Source of the DNA: Bifidobacterium aquikefiri
GTDB lineage: Bacteria; Actinomycetota; Actinomycetes; Actinomycetales; Bifidobacteriaceae
DNA length: 64,000 bases
NCBI RefSeq assembly: GCF_002259795.1
Contig: NZ_MWXA01000003.1
Coordinates: forward strand, 248,001-312,000
Direction: 5' to 3'
Positions 1 to 8,920 of the stretch are shown here, piece by piece. The notes under the pieces were generated by a model. The model was not told where the DNA came from, did no database searches, and saw only the letters and a list, made by a program, of their open reading frames with translations. Each line of letters starts with the position of its first letter. Position 1 is the first letter of the stretch. A program made the position numbers and the translations under genes.

Positions 1-1437
1 GCGCAAGGTCACCCCAATGGGGTGCCCCAGTATGTGCTTCATAAGACCTTGATGGGGCTTCTCTGCGCCTATAGATATCTTGCCTCAGACAAGGCGCTCG
101 ACATTGCTCGACACGCATCGCAGTGGATCATGCGTTGGGCCAGGCAATTCGATGCCGATCGGTGGAATGCCATTCTCGATGTAGAGACTGGTGGCATGCT
201 TGAAGTTTGGGCTGATCTCTATGAGATCACGCACGACGTGAAGTACCGGGAGATGCTCGATCTCTATTGGCATCAGCACCTCTTCGATCCGCTTCTTGCA
301 GGTGAGGATGTTCTCACCAATCGCCATGCGAATACGACCATTCCAGAGGCAATCGGCGCGGCACGTGCCTATGAGGTTACAGGAGCGCAGTGTTGGAAAG
401 ATGTTGTCGAAGCATATTGGAAGTGCGCCGTGGAGCGGCGAGGTTTTTTTGCCACGGGCGGATGCAATGCAGGGGAAATCTGGTGCCCTCCCTTTGAATA
501 TGCTGCAAGAAGAGGGGATAAGAATCAGGAGCTCTGCACTGTATTCAACATGATGAGGCTTGCTGATGTGCTGTTTCGGTGGACTGGCAGGAGAGAATTT
601 CTGGATTATTATGAGCTCAATTCGATAAATGGGCTCCTTGCTCAGACACATGCACGCACAGGAATGCCATCGTATTACCTTCCGCTCGAAGGTGGTGCAA
701 GAAAGCTATGGGGTTCGCGCCTGCATGATTTTTGGTGCTGCCATGGCACTGCCGTTGAGGCAGGGGCAATGCACGGTGAGGGAATCTATTACTACGATGA
801 AAGCGCTGAGCTGCCCGCCGTCGTGGTTGCAAGATTCGTGAACTCGAAGCTGACCCTTCCCATCGCGAACGGTGAACTTCACATTGCCATGCAAGAAGGG
901 TCAAGCATGCAGGGCGATGCGTTGCACAATGCATCTTCAGCAGGAGCATTGCATAGGCCTCAATCTCTGACGGCATACCTGAAAGTCGAAAACGCGGGCC
1001 AAGCCTCGATTATCCTTCGATTGCGGATGCCGTCATGGTGCAGCGGCTCTCCCACAATCAGCGTGGATGGAGTCAGACGCCCGGCTCATGCGGTCAATGG
1101 GTTTACCGAACTGGTGATAGCCCCTGGTCGCTGTGAAGTGACTCTCGTGGTGCCAAAGGAACTCAGAGCAGTAGCCATACCGGATGCACCAGAAACAGTT
1201 GCATTCCTTGATGGGCCCGTTGTCTTGGCTGGGATCGCCGACAGGGAGACAACGTTATACGGTGATCTCAAGCGCCCCACCTCGATGCTTGCATCCAACA
1301 ACGAACGACAATGGGGGACATGGATGCATGGATACCGCAGTATTCACCAGCCTCAATCGATGGTGTTCAAACCGCTGTACGAGGTCGACGACGAAGCCTA
1401 CTGCGTCTACTTTCCAACACAGCCCTGCGCGACATAG
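1..1437 (+). CDS. DUF1680 glycoside hydrolase (GH127/GH146-type beta-L-arabinofuranosidase), 5' truncated
   Basis: The frame is open from base 1, so the gene enters from the left edge and only about 478 codons are visible; the GTG at 22 is internal, not a start. The fold is the DUF1680 (alpha/alpha)6 barrel of GH127/GH146 enzymes, which release L-arabinofuranose from beta-linked arabinooligosaccharides. These enzymes use a zinc-bound cysteine nucleophile. The expected ligands are visible: Glu-x-Cys at 529-537 (context QELCTVFNMM) and the Cys-Cys pair at 736-741 (context FWCCHGT). A beta-sandwich C-terminal domain follows. There is no export signal in the visible part. It lies 52 bases before an Asp-box protein on the same strand, probably one transcript. 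Family assignment is firm; GH127 versus GH146 and the substrate are not settled. Confidence 0.85.
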   Translation, partial: AQGHPNGVPQYVLHKTLMGLLCAYRYLASDKALDIARHASQWIMRWARQFDADRWNAILDVETGGMLEVWADLYEITHDVKYREMLDLYWHQHLFDPLLAGEDVLTNRHANTTIPEAIGAARAYEVTGAQCWKDVVEAYWKCAVERRGFFATGGCNAGEIWCPPFEYAARRGDKNQELCTVFNMMRLADVLFRWTGRREFLDYYELNSINGLLAQTHARTGMPSYYLPLEGGARKLWGSRLHDFWCCHGTAVEAGAMHGEGIYYYDESAELPAVVVARFVNSKLTLPIANGELHIAMQEGSSMQGDALHNASSAGALHRPQSLTAYLKVENAGQASIILRLRMPSWCSGSPTISVDGVRRPAHAVNGFTELVIAPGRCEVTLVVPKELRAVAIPDAPETVAFLDGPVVLAGIADRETTLYGDLKRPTSMLASNNERQWGTWMHGYRSIHQPQSMVFKPLYEVDDEAYCVYFPTQPCAT

Positions 1438-1489
1438 CAAGTCAACGTTCAAGTTCAGATATCGATATCAGAGAAAAGGGGAATCAACG

Positions 1490-2878
1490 ATGCATGGAAC
1501 GGACTCATGGAACTATGATAGCTACGGACCCAACCCCACCATTGATCCGGATGATTTCCGCATCACACGGATCGTCCCTCACCACGATGGTTTCAGCATA
1601 TCGTGGAGTCCAGCTCTGGGCGAGCGGAAATATATCGTGCGGTGGAACGACATTGAGCACGGCGATGAAGGATCGCTGCTGATTGACTCGACTGCTGCGA
1701 TCATCACTGGATTGCGTGAGGGGTTCAACTACAGGGTGGTGGTGTCTACGATCGATGGGTCCTTGCAAACCCGGCCTCGTGTGCTTCGGACATCGGACGT
1801 TCCAGGAACCGTGATCAATTATCTTCATCCCAAGGATGACAGTTTCAATTTTTCAGGCAGGTTTCTGGCAAGCCCTTCAATCGTTCGCCTGAGTAATGGC
1901 AGGCTGCTCGCATCCATGGATGTTTTTTCGTGGCATGGAGGACAAAACCTTACCATGATCTTCAGCTCGGATGATGCAGGGGAGACGTGGGAATACCTTA
2001 CCGAGCTGTTTCCTTGCTTCTGGGGCGCAATGTTCGTGCATCGCGATGCCTTGTACATGCTTGCAATGACTACGGAATATGGTGATTTGATCATTGGAAG
2101 GGCATCAGATGAGGGGCGCAGCTGGTCACAACCCGTGACCTTGTTCAGATCATCCGCGAATGGCGATGTGGGAGGACTTCACAAAGCGCCGCTTCCCATC
2201 GTCGAAACCCATGGGTGCCTGGTGACGGCAATAGACTATGGGTCGTGGGAAACGGGAGGTTTTCAGCAGGCCATAGTGTCGGTGCCCTCTGATGCTGATC
2301 TGTTGGATCCCGACCAGTGGAATCTGTCGAAGTCCTGCAATCCGAAGGATGCATTGCTTCGCAATGCATCGATTGTCGGTAGCGGGCTTGAAGGCAACGT
2401 CGTCGTCGGCAATGACGGCATCATTCATGATATGTTGCGTCTACAACTTGGATCTGAGAGCCAGCATCCATCACGTGCCCTCATGCTTACAGTGGATCCA
2501 TCGCTGACAAGCCTATCGTTTGAAGGGACTGTGCCATTCAATGGGGGCAATAACTCCAAGTTCTTTGTTCTCTTTGATGCTCAATCCGCTCTATATTGGG
2601 CTGTGGGCAATGAAATTGCAGGTGGCGATGCCGATGCCAGAAACATATTGTCACTCAGCTGTTCGAAGGATCTTGCCATGTTCGAGAACGTCCACCGAAT
2701 AGTCGATCTCAGTCATGGAGATCCTCGCTACGTTGCCGCTCAATATCCCAGTTGCATCATCGATGGCAACGATTTGCTGGTAGTGAGCAGAACAGCCTGG
2801 AACGAGGCTGATTCATACCACAATAGTAATTACATCACCTTCCATCGTGTGCAGGATTTTCGACAATATGCGCGATGA
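1490..2878 (+). CDS. Asp-box (sialidase-fold) protein with N-terminal fibronectin III-like domain
   Basis: 462 residues. I place the start at the ATG at 1490 because a purine-rich ribosome site (GAGAAAAGGGG) precedes it and the upstream part of the open frame overlaps the previous gene. Residues of about 25-110 look like a fibronectin III-type beta sandwich (WSPALGERKYIVRW, then GLREGFNYRVVV). The rest has two clear Asp-box (BNR) motifs, SSDDAGETW and ASDEGRSW, the hallmark of six-bladed beta-propellers such as GH33 sialidases. The arginine triad of a true sialidase could not be assigned by eye, so hydrolase activity on sialic acid is not proved. There is no signal peptide, so it should act in the cytoplasm on imported oligosaccharides. 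The neighbouring aldolase-family gene makes a nonulosonic or similar sugar substrate conceivable. Confidence 0.75.
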   Translation: MHGTDSWNYDSYGPNPTIDPDDFRITRIVPHHDGFSISWSPALGERKYIVRWNDIEHGDEGSLLIDSTAAIITGLREGFNYRVVVSTIDGSLQTRPRVLRTSDVPGTVINYLHPKDDSFNFSGRFLASPSIVRLSNGRLLASMDVFSWHGGQNLTMIFSSDDAGETWEYLTELFPCFWGAMFVHRDALYMLAMTTEYGDLIIGRASDEGRSWSQPVTLFRSSANGDVGGLHKAPLPIVETHGCLVTAIDYGSWETGGFQQAIVSVPSDADLLDPDQWNLSKSCNPKDALLRNASIVGSGLEGNVVVGNDGIIHDMLRLQLGSESQHPSRALMLTVDPSLTSLSFEGTVPFNGGNNSKFFVLFDAQSALYWAVGNEIAGGDADARNILSLSCSKDLAMFENVHRIVDLSHGDPRYVAAQYPSCIIDGNDLLVVSRTAWNEADSYHNSNYITFHRVQDFRQYAR

Positions 2879-2983
2879 ATTCTGCCTGGCAAGGCGTTAG
2901 GTTCTGGGAAATGAGCGTGCAAGAACCGAGCGGAGTGGCTCCATGATGTGGATTTGCATATGGAGCCTCGCGGGTCGCAAGCA

Positions 2984-3808
2984 TCATGAATTCGGAAATT
3001 CCCGTGTGATCCATGAGATGAACAGCTGCATCCATGACTGAACGCATTGCTCCACTGCGCCATGACCATGCCAGGCGGTCTCTGCTGTACCAAGACTCAG
3101 ACCATGATCGCCACTGGGATATATATGTGCTTCGATAGGCACGCCATGTTCCAGACATGCTTGGACGAAAAGCAACGAATTCTGAACGGGAACGAGTTGA
3201 TCCGTGATGGTGTGCCATATAAAGGTGCGCGGAGTTTTCTCGTCAACCTGAGATTCGAGACTGAGCCTGTTGAGAAGACTGCCGGTATTGTATGTCTTTC
3301 CAAGCAAGGCCTTGAAACTATCCTGATGCCCATATTTTCCTGAGGTGATTACTGGATAGCCAAGCATCATCCCATTCGGTCGAACGAGATCAGGGTCGAA
3401 TCCATGCTCTTTCAGTTGCTCTGCCGCTGCACCGGTGCCCAGGGTTGCGCTGAGATGGCCTCCTGCTGAGAAACCTGCAACAATCACTTGATTTGGGTTG
3501 GTATGCCACTTGGATGCGTTGTTGCGTATGAGGGTTATTGCCGACGCCAGCTCGAGTATGGCATTGGGATACACGGATGGTGATACCGAATAGCGCAATA
3601 CGAACGCGTTGCATCCGTTGCCTAACATCTTCAGTGCTATCGGTTCTGCCTCTCTGTCGGAAGTAAAGACGTATCCACCACCAGGGACAATGATGACCGC
3701 TGGCCTGGTTACTGCGCTATTCATTTCTGGGCTCGTGTCGATGACATACCCATCCAGATATGCCGAGGACCCATCCAGACTCTTCAGATCGTGACGAAAT
3801 GTAAGCAA
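2984..3808 (-). CDS. alpha/beta-hydrolase, acetylesterase-like
   Basis: 274 residues starting at a TTG with AAGGG six bases upstream. The sequence shows the oxyanion-hole motif PGGGY (about 42-46), the nucleophile elbow GFSAGG with Ser114, a likely acid Asp203 (ITDQLVPV) and His235 (SGDHGL). This is the carboxylesterase/acetyl-xylan-esterase-like group of the alpha/beta-hydrolase superfamily, often found in glycan-utilisation loci where it removes acetyl groups from sugars. There is no signal peptide, so it is cytoplasmic. It lies 62 bases downstream of the aldolase-family gene on the same strand and is probably co-transcribed with it, convergent to the Asp-box gene. The exact ester substrate is unknown. 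Confidence 0.85.
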   Translation of the reverse strand: MLTFRHDLKSLDGSSAYLDGYVIDTSPEMNSAVTRPAVIIVPGGGYVFTSDREAEPIALKMLGNGCNAFVLRYSVSPSVYPNAILELASAITLIRNNASKWHTNPNQVIVAGFSAGGHLSATLGTGAAAEQLKEHGFDPDLVRPNGMMLGYPVITSGKYGHQDSFKALLGKTYNTGSLLNRLSLESQVDEKTPRTFIWHTITDQLVPVQNSLLFVQACLEHGVPIEAHIYPSGDHGLSLGTAETAWHGHGAVEQCVQSWMQLFISWITREFPNS

Positions 3809-3870
3809 GGCCTACCCTTCCCTTCATGTTGTTCCCCAGGTGATGTCACACGAAACGGCGTCAATGCCTC

Positions 3871-4758
3871 TTATCGTGTGAACGACAATGTGTCCACGCT
3901 CTCAGATGAAACTATACAGCGAATCTTCTCCATAGATGACTCATCCACTCCGTCTATAGGCATGCGACATTGCCCTGCAGCGATTCCTAGCAGTCTGAGT
4001 GCATACTTGATGTTGCCGATACTCGGCCCCAGCACCCTCACCATGTTCCGAATATGCTGTTGGATAGCCGCAATTCGAGGTTTGTCGCTAAGCATGACGG
4101 CATCTCGTAATTCGGACCACGCCATTGGATACACTCCCGAGACTCCTGAAATCACTCCTGCGCCTCCATGTGAAATCGTGTTTGGAAAATCTGCGTCATT
4201 GCCGGACCAGATATCAATATGCGGTGCTATGTGATGATATTGTGCAACGCGATCTGAAGCCATGCCAGAAAGCTTGAGACCATCAATCCCTATGTCTGCG
4301 AATCGTGAAATTGTCTTGGCGGTTATATCGTTTCCTGTTACGTCTGGATATATATATGCATACAGCCGTCCAGGCGTTCTCTTGCGCAGAAGCTCGTAGT
4401 AATGCAAAGTCGATGCTTCTGATATATGAAGATAGTACGGCGTTATGGCGGTGAATCGAGTGGCGCCGACATCCGCCGCCATGTTGAGCAACATGCTGGT
4501 CTGCCGCAGAGATGCGGCACCGATGTGGGCGATTACTCGCGAGGTGTCAAAAACATTGAGTGCAGACTGAATGAGGCGGGTTCGTTCATACGGACTGAGC
4601 GAAGGGAATTCCGCAGTTGTTCCATTGACAAGAACACCATCGACGTAGGGTAGCAATCTAAGAAGGTAGAGCTCGAATTCATCGATGGCTATGTCTCCAT
4701 GCGCGTCAAAGATTGCAATGGCTGCTGAAATTATTTGTGAAGTGTGTGATCGCATCAT
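3871..4758 (-). CDS. DapA/NanA-family class I aldolase or dehydratase
   Basis: About 295 residues. Two adjacent ATGs (4758 and 4755) follow GAGGA; the second has the better spacing, so the true start may be 4755. The Schiff-base lysine is Lys162 in DGLKLSG, the conserved tyrosine is in YIYPDVTG, and the pyruvate/keto-acid carboxylate loop reads NGTTAE instead of the usual GTTGE. Family members include dihydrodipicolinate synthase, N-acetylneuraminate lyase and 2-keto-3-deoxy-sugar-acid aldolases or dehydratases. The locus lies next to glycosidase-like and transport genes rather than lysine genes, so a catabolic role on a 2-keto sugar acid is inferred. An operator-like motif lies in its upstream region, suggesting control by the GntR repressor of the locus. 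Confidence 0.8.
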   Translation of the reverse strand: MMRSHTSQIISAAIAIFDAHGDIAIDEFELYLLRLLPYVDGVLVNGTTAEFPSLSPYERTRLIQSALNVFDTSRVIAHIGAASLRQTSMLLNMAADVGATRFTAITPYYLHISEASTLHYYELLRKRTPGRLYAYIYPDVTGNDITAKTISRFADIGIDGLKLSGMASDRVAQYHHIAPHIDIWSGNDADFPNTISHGGAGVISGVSGVYPMAWSELRDAVMLSDKPRIAAIQQHIRNMVRVLGPSIGNIKYALRLLGIAAGQCRMPIDGVDESSMEKIRCIVSSESVDTLSFTR

Positions 4759-5076
4759 GTCCTCTTCATTGAGAGTTGCACTACAAAACAGAGTTATTAG
4801 ACAACTGTTAACATTATAATATACCAAAGCTTAAGCCTTCCACGCCAGAGATTGGCTCCCATGCACTGGAAAACATAGATATTCTCACAGATACCACGCC
4901 TTTTTATAAAATTGACATGGATTTTCAGGCAGCGTACACTATAAAAATGTCAACAGTTATCAAAGATGTAACTGTGGACACTATTCCAAGGCACAGTCTC
5001 ATCCCAATGTTTGGCAAGTAATTTCAGTACAGACGAACCAAACGAGATTTATTGATGCAGAGAGAAAGGAATACAC
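4759..5076. promoter_or_regulatory. divergent promoter region of aldolase gene and ABC importer
   Basis: This 318-base gap separates two divergent genes. On the plus strand a strong sigma-70-type promoter reads TTGACA (4912-4917), 17 bases, then TACACT (4935-4940). Just downstream is a perfect inverted repeat, ACAGTTA (4953-4959) and TAACTGT (4969-4975) with 9 bases between. For the minus strand gene a TATAAT box lies at 4818-4813, followed by AACTGTTAAC at 4803-4812. The same core recurs before the GntR-type gene (CAGTTAACAG near 9694-9703). I infer that the GntR repressor binds these sites. Confidence 0.65.
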
Positions 5077-6687
5077 ATGACACATCGAAGTGTCGCGTGC
5101 ACAGCACAAAGAGTCATCGCAATGGTGTCGGCATTAGCCGCGCTTGCCGCAGTTGCTTCGTGCGGCGGGAATTCTTCAGAGGCCGGGAGCAATGAGAAAC
5201 CGGTCATCAAGGTATTGGTCCAATATGACAGCACCAACAGACTGCCAATCGCAAAAAACCAGTGGGTCTCAACTCTGGAATCGAAGTGCAATTGCACCAT
5301 TCAATGGCAGATTGTTCAACAGAATGCCTGGGCGCAGCAGAAGTCTGCGATTTTGGCATCCGGCGATGTGCCAGATGTCTCGATTCGAGCGTTCAATCCA
5401 GACGATGCTGCAAAGTTCCCTTACTTCGAGAATCTCAAACCCTATCTCAAGCAGATGCCCAACGTTGAGGCGTTTTTCAAGGAAAACCCTTCCGCCAAGC
5501 GAATGGTTTCTGACATACAGGGGAATTTGGAGGTTCTTCCAGCGGGGATGCCATCAGGGGGATCGAACCAACATTGGATGATCAACAAGACTTGGCTGGA
5601 TAAGCTAGGTCTTTCGATGCCTACAACGTGGAATGAACTCATTCAGGTGCTGGAAGCATTCAAGACGCAAGATCCAAATGGCAATGGGAAGAACGATGAG
5701 ATTCCCTTTGATGTTACTGCTTTGGGAACCGATGGTTTTCGGTGGTACACCCCTATGCTGGCGCTCGGATCGACGGGCATCGTGACTCAGGCTCAGGGCG
5801 GTCCGTTCCAAGACGGCATATATGTGGAGAAGGGGAAGGTCAAGGAATGGCTGACATCCAATGAGTTCAAACAGACGCTGCAATGGTATGCGAAGCTGTT
5901 CAAGGCTGGTTTAATACCTGAAAATGCCTTGACCCAAGATGGTTCGAAATACGGCAGTGCCCTTACAGGCACCAAGGAAGTCGCAACCGTTGGACTGGCA
6001 TTTGCCTATCAACCCGCGGCATTCGGCACTCATGCCAATGAATATGTTGCAATGCCTGTTCCAAAGGCAACCGCGTCAATGTCCGACAAGGACGTGGTGT
6101 GGGACGCTTCTGGCGACTATGGCAAATATGAAAACTATCATCTTGCCGTGAAGAAGGACGACGCTCATATGAGCAACATCCTCAAGATGGTTGATGCCCT
6201 CTACAGTCCAAGAATGTCTGTAGAGCAGTATTACGGCGATATACCGTCACTGGTAACTGAAGAGAGCACAAACACGTACAAGATCTCGGATAAAGTCTAT
6301 TCAGATCCCAATGTGTTCTATAGTCTCGGGCCTTGCTTTGCAGGTTGGTTCCCTGAAAGCCTGAAGATCAAGGGAGATCCGAATATTACTGCTCGTGAGA
6401 AGGCAGAGGCTGCGTATGCAAGTGCATACGGCAATTACAAGGTCAATGTCGATTCGATGCCGATATGGGTCAAACTCGATGACACAGACGAAAAGACATT
6501 TGACGGCAACAATACACAGATCTTGAATTATGCAATCCCATTAATCGCCAAATGGATGAATGGATCAAGTTCTGATTACGGACAGGCGTGGCAGACCTAT
6601 GTGTCTCAGGTGAACAAGCTCGGTTTGCAGCAGAACGTCAAGCTGTGGCAAAAATGGTATGACAAATATGAACAACAGAAAGTCTGA
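5077..6687 (+). CDS. ABC transporter extracellular solute-binding lipoprotein (LplA type)
   Basis: 536 residues, with AAGGA about nine bases before the ATG. The N-terminus is a lipoprotein signal: a basic start, a hydrophobic stretch and a lipobox ending AVASC, so the mature protein is anchored outside the membrane at Cys29. The body matches the large family-1 oligosaccharide-binding proteins of LplA type (motifs such as DPNGNGKNDEIPF, a calcium-binding-like loop, and long C-terminal helices). It delivers a glycan fragment to the two permeases downstream. No ATPase is encoded in this cluster, so a shared MsmK-type ATPase elsewhere is expected, as is common for this transporter group. Confidence 0.9.
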   Translation: MTHRSVACTAQRVIAMVSALAALAAVASCGGNSSEAGSNEKPVIKVLVQYDSTNRLPIAKNQWVSTLESKCNCTIQWQIVQQNAWAQQKSAILASGDVPDVSIRAFNPDDAAKFPYFENLKPYLKQMPNVEAFFKENPSAKRMVSDIQGNLEVLPAGMPSGGSNQHWMINKTWLDKLGLSMPTTWNELIQVLEAFKTQDPNGNGKNDEIPFDVTALGTDGFRWYTPMLALGSTGIVTQAQGGPFQDGIYVEKGKVKEWLTSNEFKQTLQWYAKLFKAGLIPENALTQDGSKYGSALTGTKEVATVGLAFAYQPAAFGTHANEYVAMPVPKATASMSDKDVVWDASGDYGKYENYHLAVKKDDAHMSNILKMVDALYSPRMSVEQYYGDIPSLVTEESTNTYKISDKVYSDPNVFYSLGPCFAGWFPESLKIKGDPNITAREKAEAAYASAYGNYKVNVDSMPIWVKLDDTDEKTFDGNNTQILNYAIPLIAKWMNGSSSDYGQAWQTYVSQVNKLGLQQNVKLWQKWYDKYEQQKV

Positions 6688-6884
6688 AATCATCCGTTTC
6701 CACAGTTCGTATTGAGCGGCGTTGAATGAGATGTCTGTCGAGCTGCCCTATGGCAGTGTGCGGATGTCCATGCAGCGCCACGGTCCATGAATTCGTTGGT
6801 CAATGAAGTAGATATCCCTCACGGCTTGCTCCGTGTGACCAGCATGTATTGAGATTCCGAACGACGCAGTTTCTGGAGAAGACA

Positions 6885-7811
6885 ATGGGAGAACTCATTC
6901 AACGCCTTGTTGATTCCTCGCAATCGAGGATTGTGCACACCTTGGTGAAATCATGGAGATTGCTGGCTATGGCACTGCCTGCAATGTTCTTTGTCGGACT
7001 TTTTGCGTATGTGCCAATGTATGGGGTGCAGATTGCATTTAGAGAATATGATCCCCTGTCAGGATTGACAGGCGGAAAATTCATCGGACTTCAGTACTTC
7101 AAACAGTTCGTTGAGTCACCTGTGTTCTGGAACATCATTACCAACACCTTCAGAATCAGTCTGGGAACATTGGTGCTTGGGTTCTTTGCCCCTATCATTC
7201 TTGCCTTGTTGATCAATCAGCTGGGGAGCCAGAAAGTAAAGGGATTCGTTCAGACCATAACCTATATGCCGCATTTTATCTCGACGGTTGTCATAGTCTC
7301 GATGCTGAATATATTCCTTGATCCTCAATCAGGTCTGTTGGGAAAATCCCTGGGAGCCACAAGTGTTCTTGCAATGCCGAATGCATTTGCCCCAGTATAT
7401 TGGATAAGTGAAATCTGGCAGCATACTGGCTGGAATGCAATCATTTATCTTGCGGCGCTTTCCTCCGTTGACGTTTCTTTGTATGAAGCTGCCAAAATGG
7501 ATGGTGCCGGCAGATTGCAGCTGATAAGGTACGTCGATTTGCCAACGATCATGCCTACGTGTGTGATTCTGCTGATCATGAATATGGGTAGTGTTCTTTC
7601 CGTAGGATTTGAAAAAGTATGGCTCATGCAGAATGCATTGAACCTTCCAGCGTCTGAAGTCATATCGACTTTCACCTATCGAATAGGCATTCAAAGTTTC
7701 CAATTCTCGTATGGAACTGCAATTGGGCTGTTCAACACCATGATTAATTTCGTATTTCTGATTATCGCAAATGGAATATCTCGAAAAGTGACGGATACGA
7801 GCATTTTCTGA
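6885..7811 (+). CDS. ABC sugar transporter permease, LplB type
   Basis: 308 residues, six predicted membrane segments. I choose the ATG at 6885, which has GGAG six bases upstream, over the in-frame TTG at 6849. The conserved inner-membrane permease loop is present (EAAKMDGAGRLQLIRYVDLP), which contacts the ATPase. It is the first of two permease subunits of the LplABC-type importer; the binding-protein gene ends 197 bases upstream and the second permease begins 17 bases downstream. Confidence 0.9.
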   Translation: MGELIQRLVDSSQSRIVHTLVKSWRLLAMALPAMFFVGLFAYVPMYGVQIAFREYDPLSGLTGGKFIGLQYFKQFVESPVFWNIITNTFRISLGTLVLGFFAPIILALLINQLGSQKVKGFVQTITYMPHFISTVVIVSMLNIFLDPQSGLLGKSLGATSVLAMPNAFAPVYWISEIWQHTGWNAIIYLAALSSVDVSLYEAAKMDGAGRLQLIRYVDLPTIMPTCVILLIMNMGSVLSVGFEKVWLMQNALNLPASEVISTFTYRIGIQSFQFSYGTAIGLFNTMINFVFLIIANGISRKVTDTSIF

Positions 7812-7828
7812 ACAGGAGGGAGCTACAC

Positions 7829-8794
7829 ATGGATGACAAGCTGATTGAGGGCGGCATTGTTGCACTGCAACCTGAGTCTTCCGGTATCAAGACGAACAGA
7901 CATGTCCATCAACGACGAACGGCATACGACTGGTGCATAGATGTTCTGCTGATGGTGCTCGTGGCCGTTATCATCGTAGCGGTCGTATACCCATTGTGGT
8001 TCGTGGTCATTGCGTCATTTTCAGACCAGACATTGGTTGCCACTGGGAAAGTCACGCTCTTCCCTAGTGGATTCACACTTTCTGGATATGACAAGATTTT
8101 CAGCAACGTTCGTGTGTGGAGTGGTTATAAAAATACGCTGATATACAGCGTTGTGGGCACTGCGTTGAATTTGGTGGTCACCATGCCGGCTGCCTTCGCC
8201 CTTTCGAGGCGAGAGTTTCCAATGCGTAGAATGGTCATGTTCCTTTTCACCTTTACCATGTATTTTGCAGGGGGTCTGATTCCCAACTATGTGTTGTTCA
8301 AACAGCTTCATCTGCTGAATAATATGTGGGTCTTTATTCTGCCTGGCGCAGTAAGCGTGTGGAATCTCATCATTGCCAGATCATTCTTCGAAACTTCAAT
8401 TCCGGAAGATCTTCATGATGCCGCTCAGCTCGATGGTTTGAACGATTTCTCATATTTCCTGCGAGTCGTGATCCCACTGAGTTCAGCAATTGTTGCTGTC
8501 ATAGGCTTATATTATTTCGTTGGGCATTGGAACGATTACTTTACCGGCCTCATCTACATTCGAGACGATGCCAAGCAGCCACTGCAAAACATCTTGCAAA
8601 GTATTCTGCTTGGCAGTCAGACCCAGACCACCGGGCAGGTCACTGCCGGTGTGGATATTCAGCAGCTGCAACAACTTGCCGATCAGATCAAGTATGGTGT
8701 GATCATCATTTCCACCATCCCGCTGCTGGTGCTCTACCCATTTCTGCAGAAGTACTTCAACAAGGGAGTGTTGATTGGGGCGGTGAAGGGGTAA
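7829..8794 (+). CDS. ABC sugar transporter permease, LplC/YtcP type
   Basis: 321 residues with a strong AGGAGG site. The N-terminal 35 residues are cytoplasmic, followed by six membrane segments. The EAA-type loop reads DAAQLDGLNDFSYFLRVVIP. The C-terminus (LQKYFNKGVLIGAVKG) is typical of LplC/YtcP/MalG-like subunits. It pairs with the preceding permease in the channel. The transcript probably ends at the inverted repeat just after the stop codon. Confidence 0.9.
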   Translation: MDDKLIEGGIVALQPESSGIKTNRHVHQRRTAYDWCIDVLLMVLVAVIIVAVVYPLWFVVIASFSDQTLVATGKVTLFPSGFTLSGYDKIFSNVRVWSGYKNTLIYSVVGTALNLVVTMPAAFALSRREFPMRRMVMFLFTFTMYFAGGLIPNYVLFKQLHLLNNMWVFILPGAVSVWNLIIARSFFETSIPEDLHDAAQLDGLNDFSYFLRVVIPLSSAIVAVIGLYYFVGHWNDYFTGLIYIRDDAKQPLQNILQSILLGSQTQTTGQVTAGVDIQQLQQLADQIKYGVIIISTIPLLVLYPFLQKYFNKGVLIGAVKG

Positions 8795-8795
8795 C

Positions 8796-8833
8796 CATCT
8801 GTGGCAGCGGCGAAGCCGGCCGTGCCACAGATG
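8796..8833. terminator. stem-loop between convergent genes
   Basis: A perfect 11-base inverted repeat, CATCTGTGGCA (8796-8806) and TGCCACAGATG (8823-8833), encloses a loop that itself pairs (CGGC-GAA-GCCG). It begins two bases after the LplC-type stop codon and lies between convergent transcription units. There is no T-tract, so it may be a Rho-assisted or bidirectional terminator or an mRNA-stabilising hairpin. Confidence 0.55.
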
Positions 8834-8920
8834 CCCGCTATTGCGAGAAGTCTCCTGTGGCCTTGTTGCCGCGTGTGCCGGAGAAGTCCGAGCAGCAGCG
8901 AGGCTGCTGGGAGTCTCGGG

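Noticed and set aside
1184-1489. upstream extension of the Asp-box gene to 1184
   Set aside because: That part overlaps the preceding hydrolase gene by 250 bases; the ATG at 1490 has a ribosome site.
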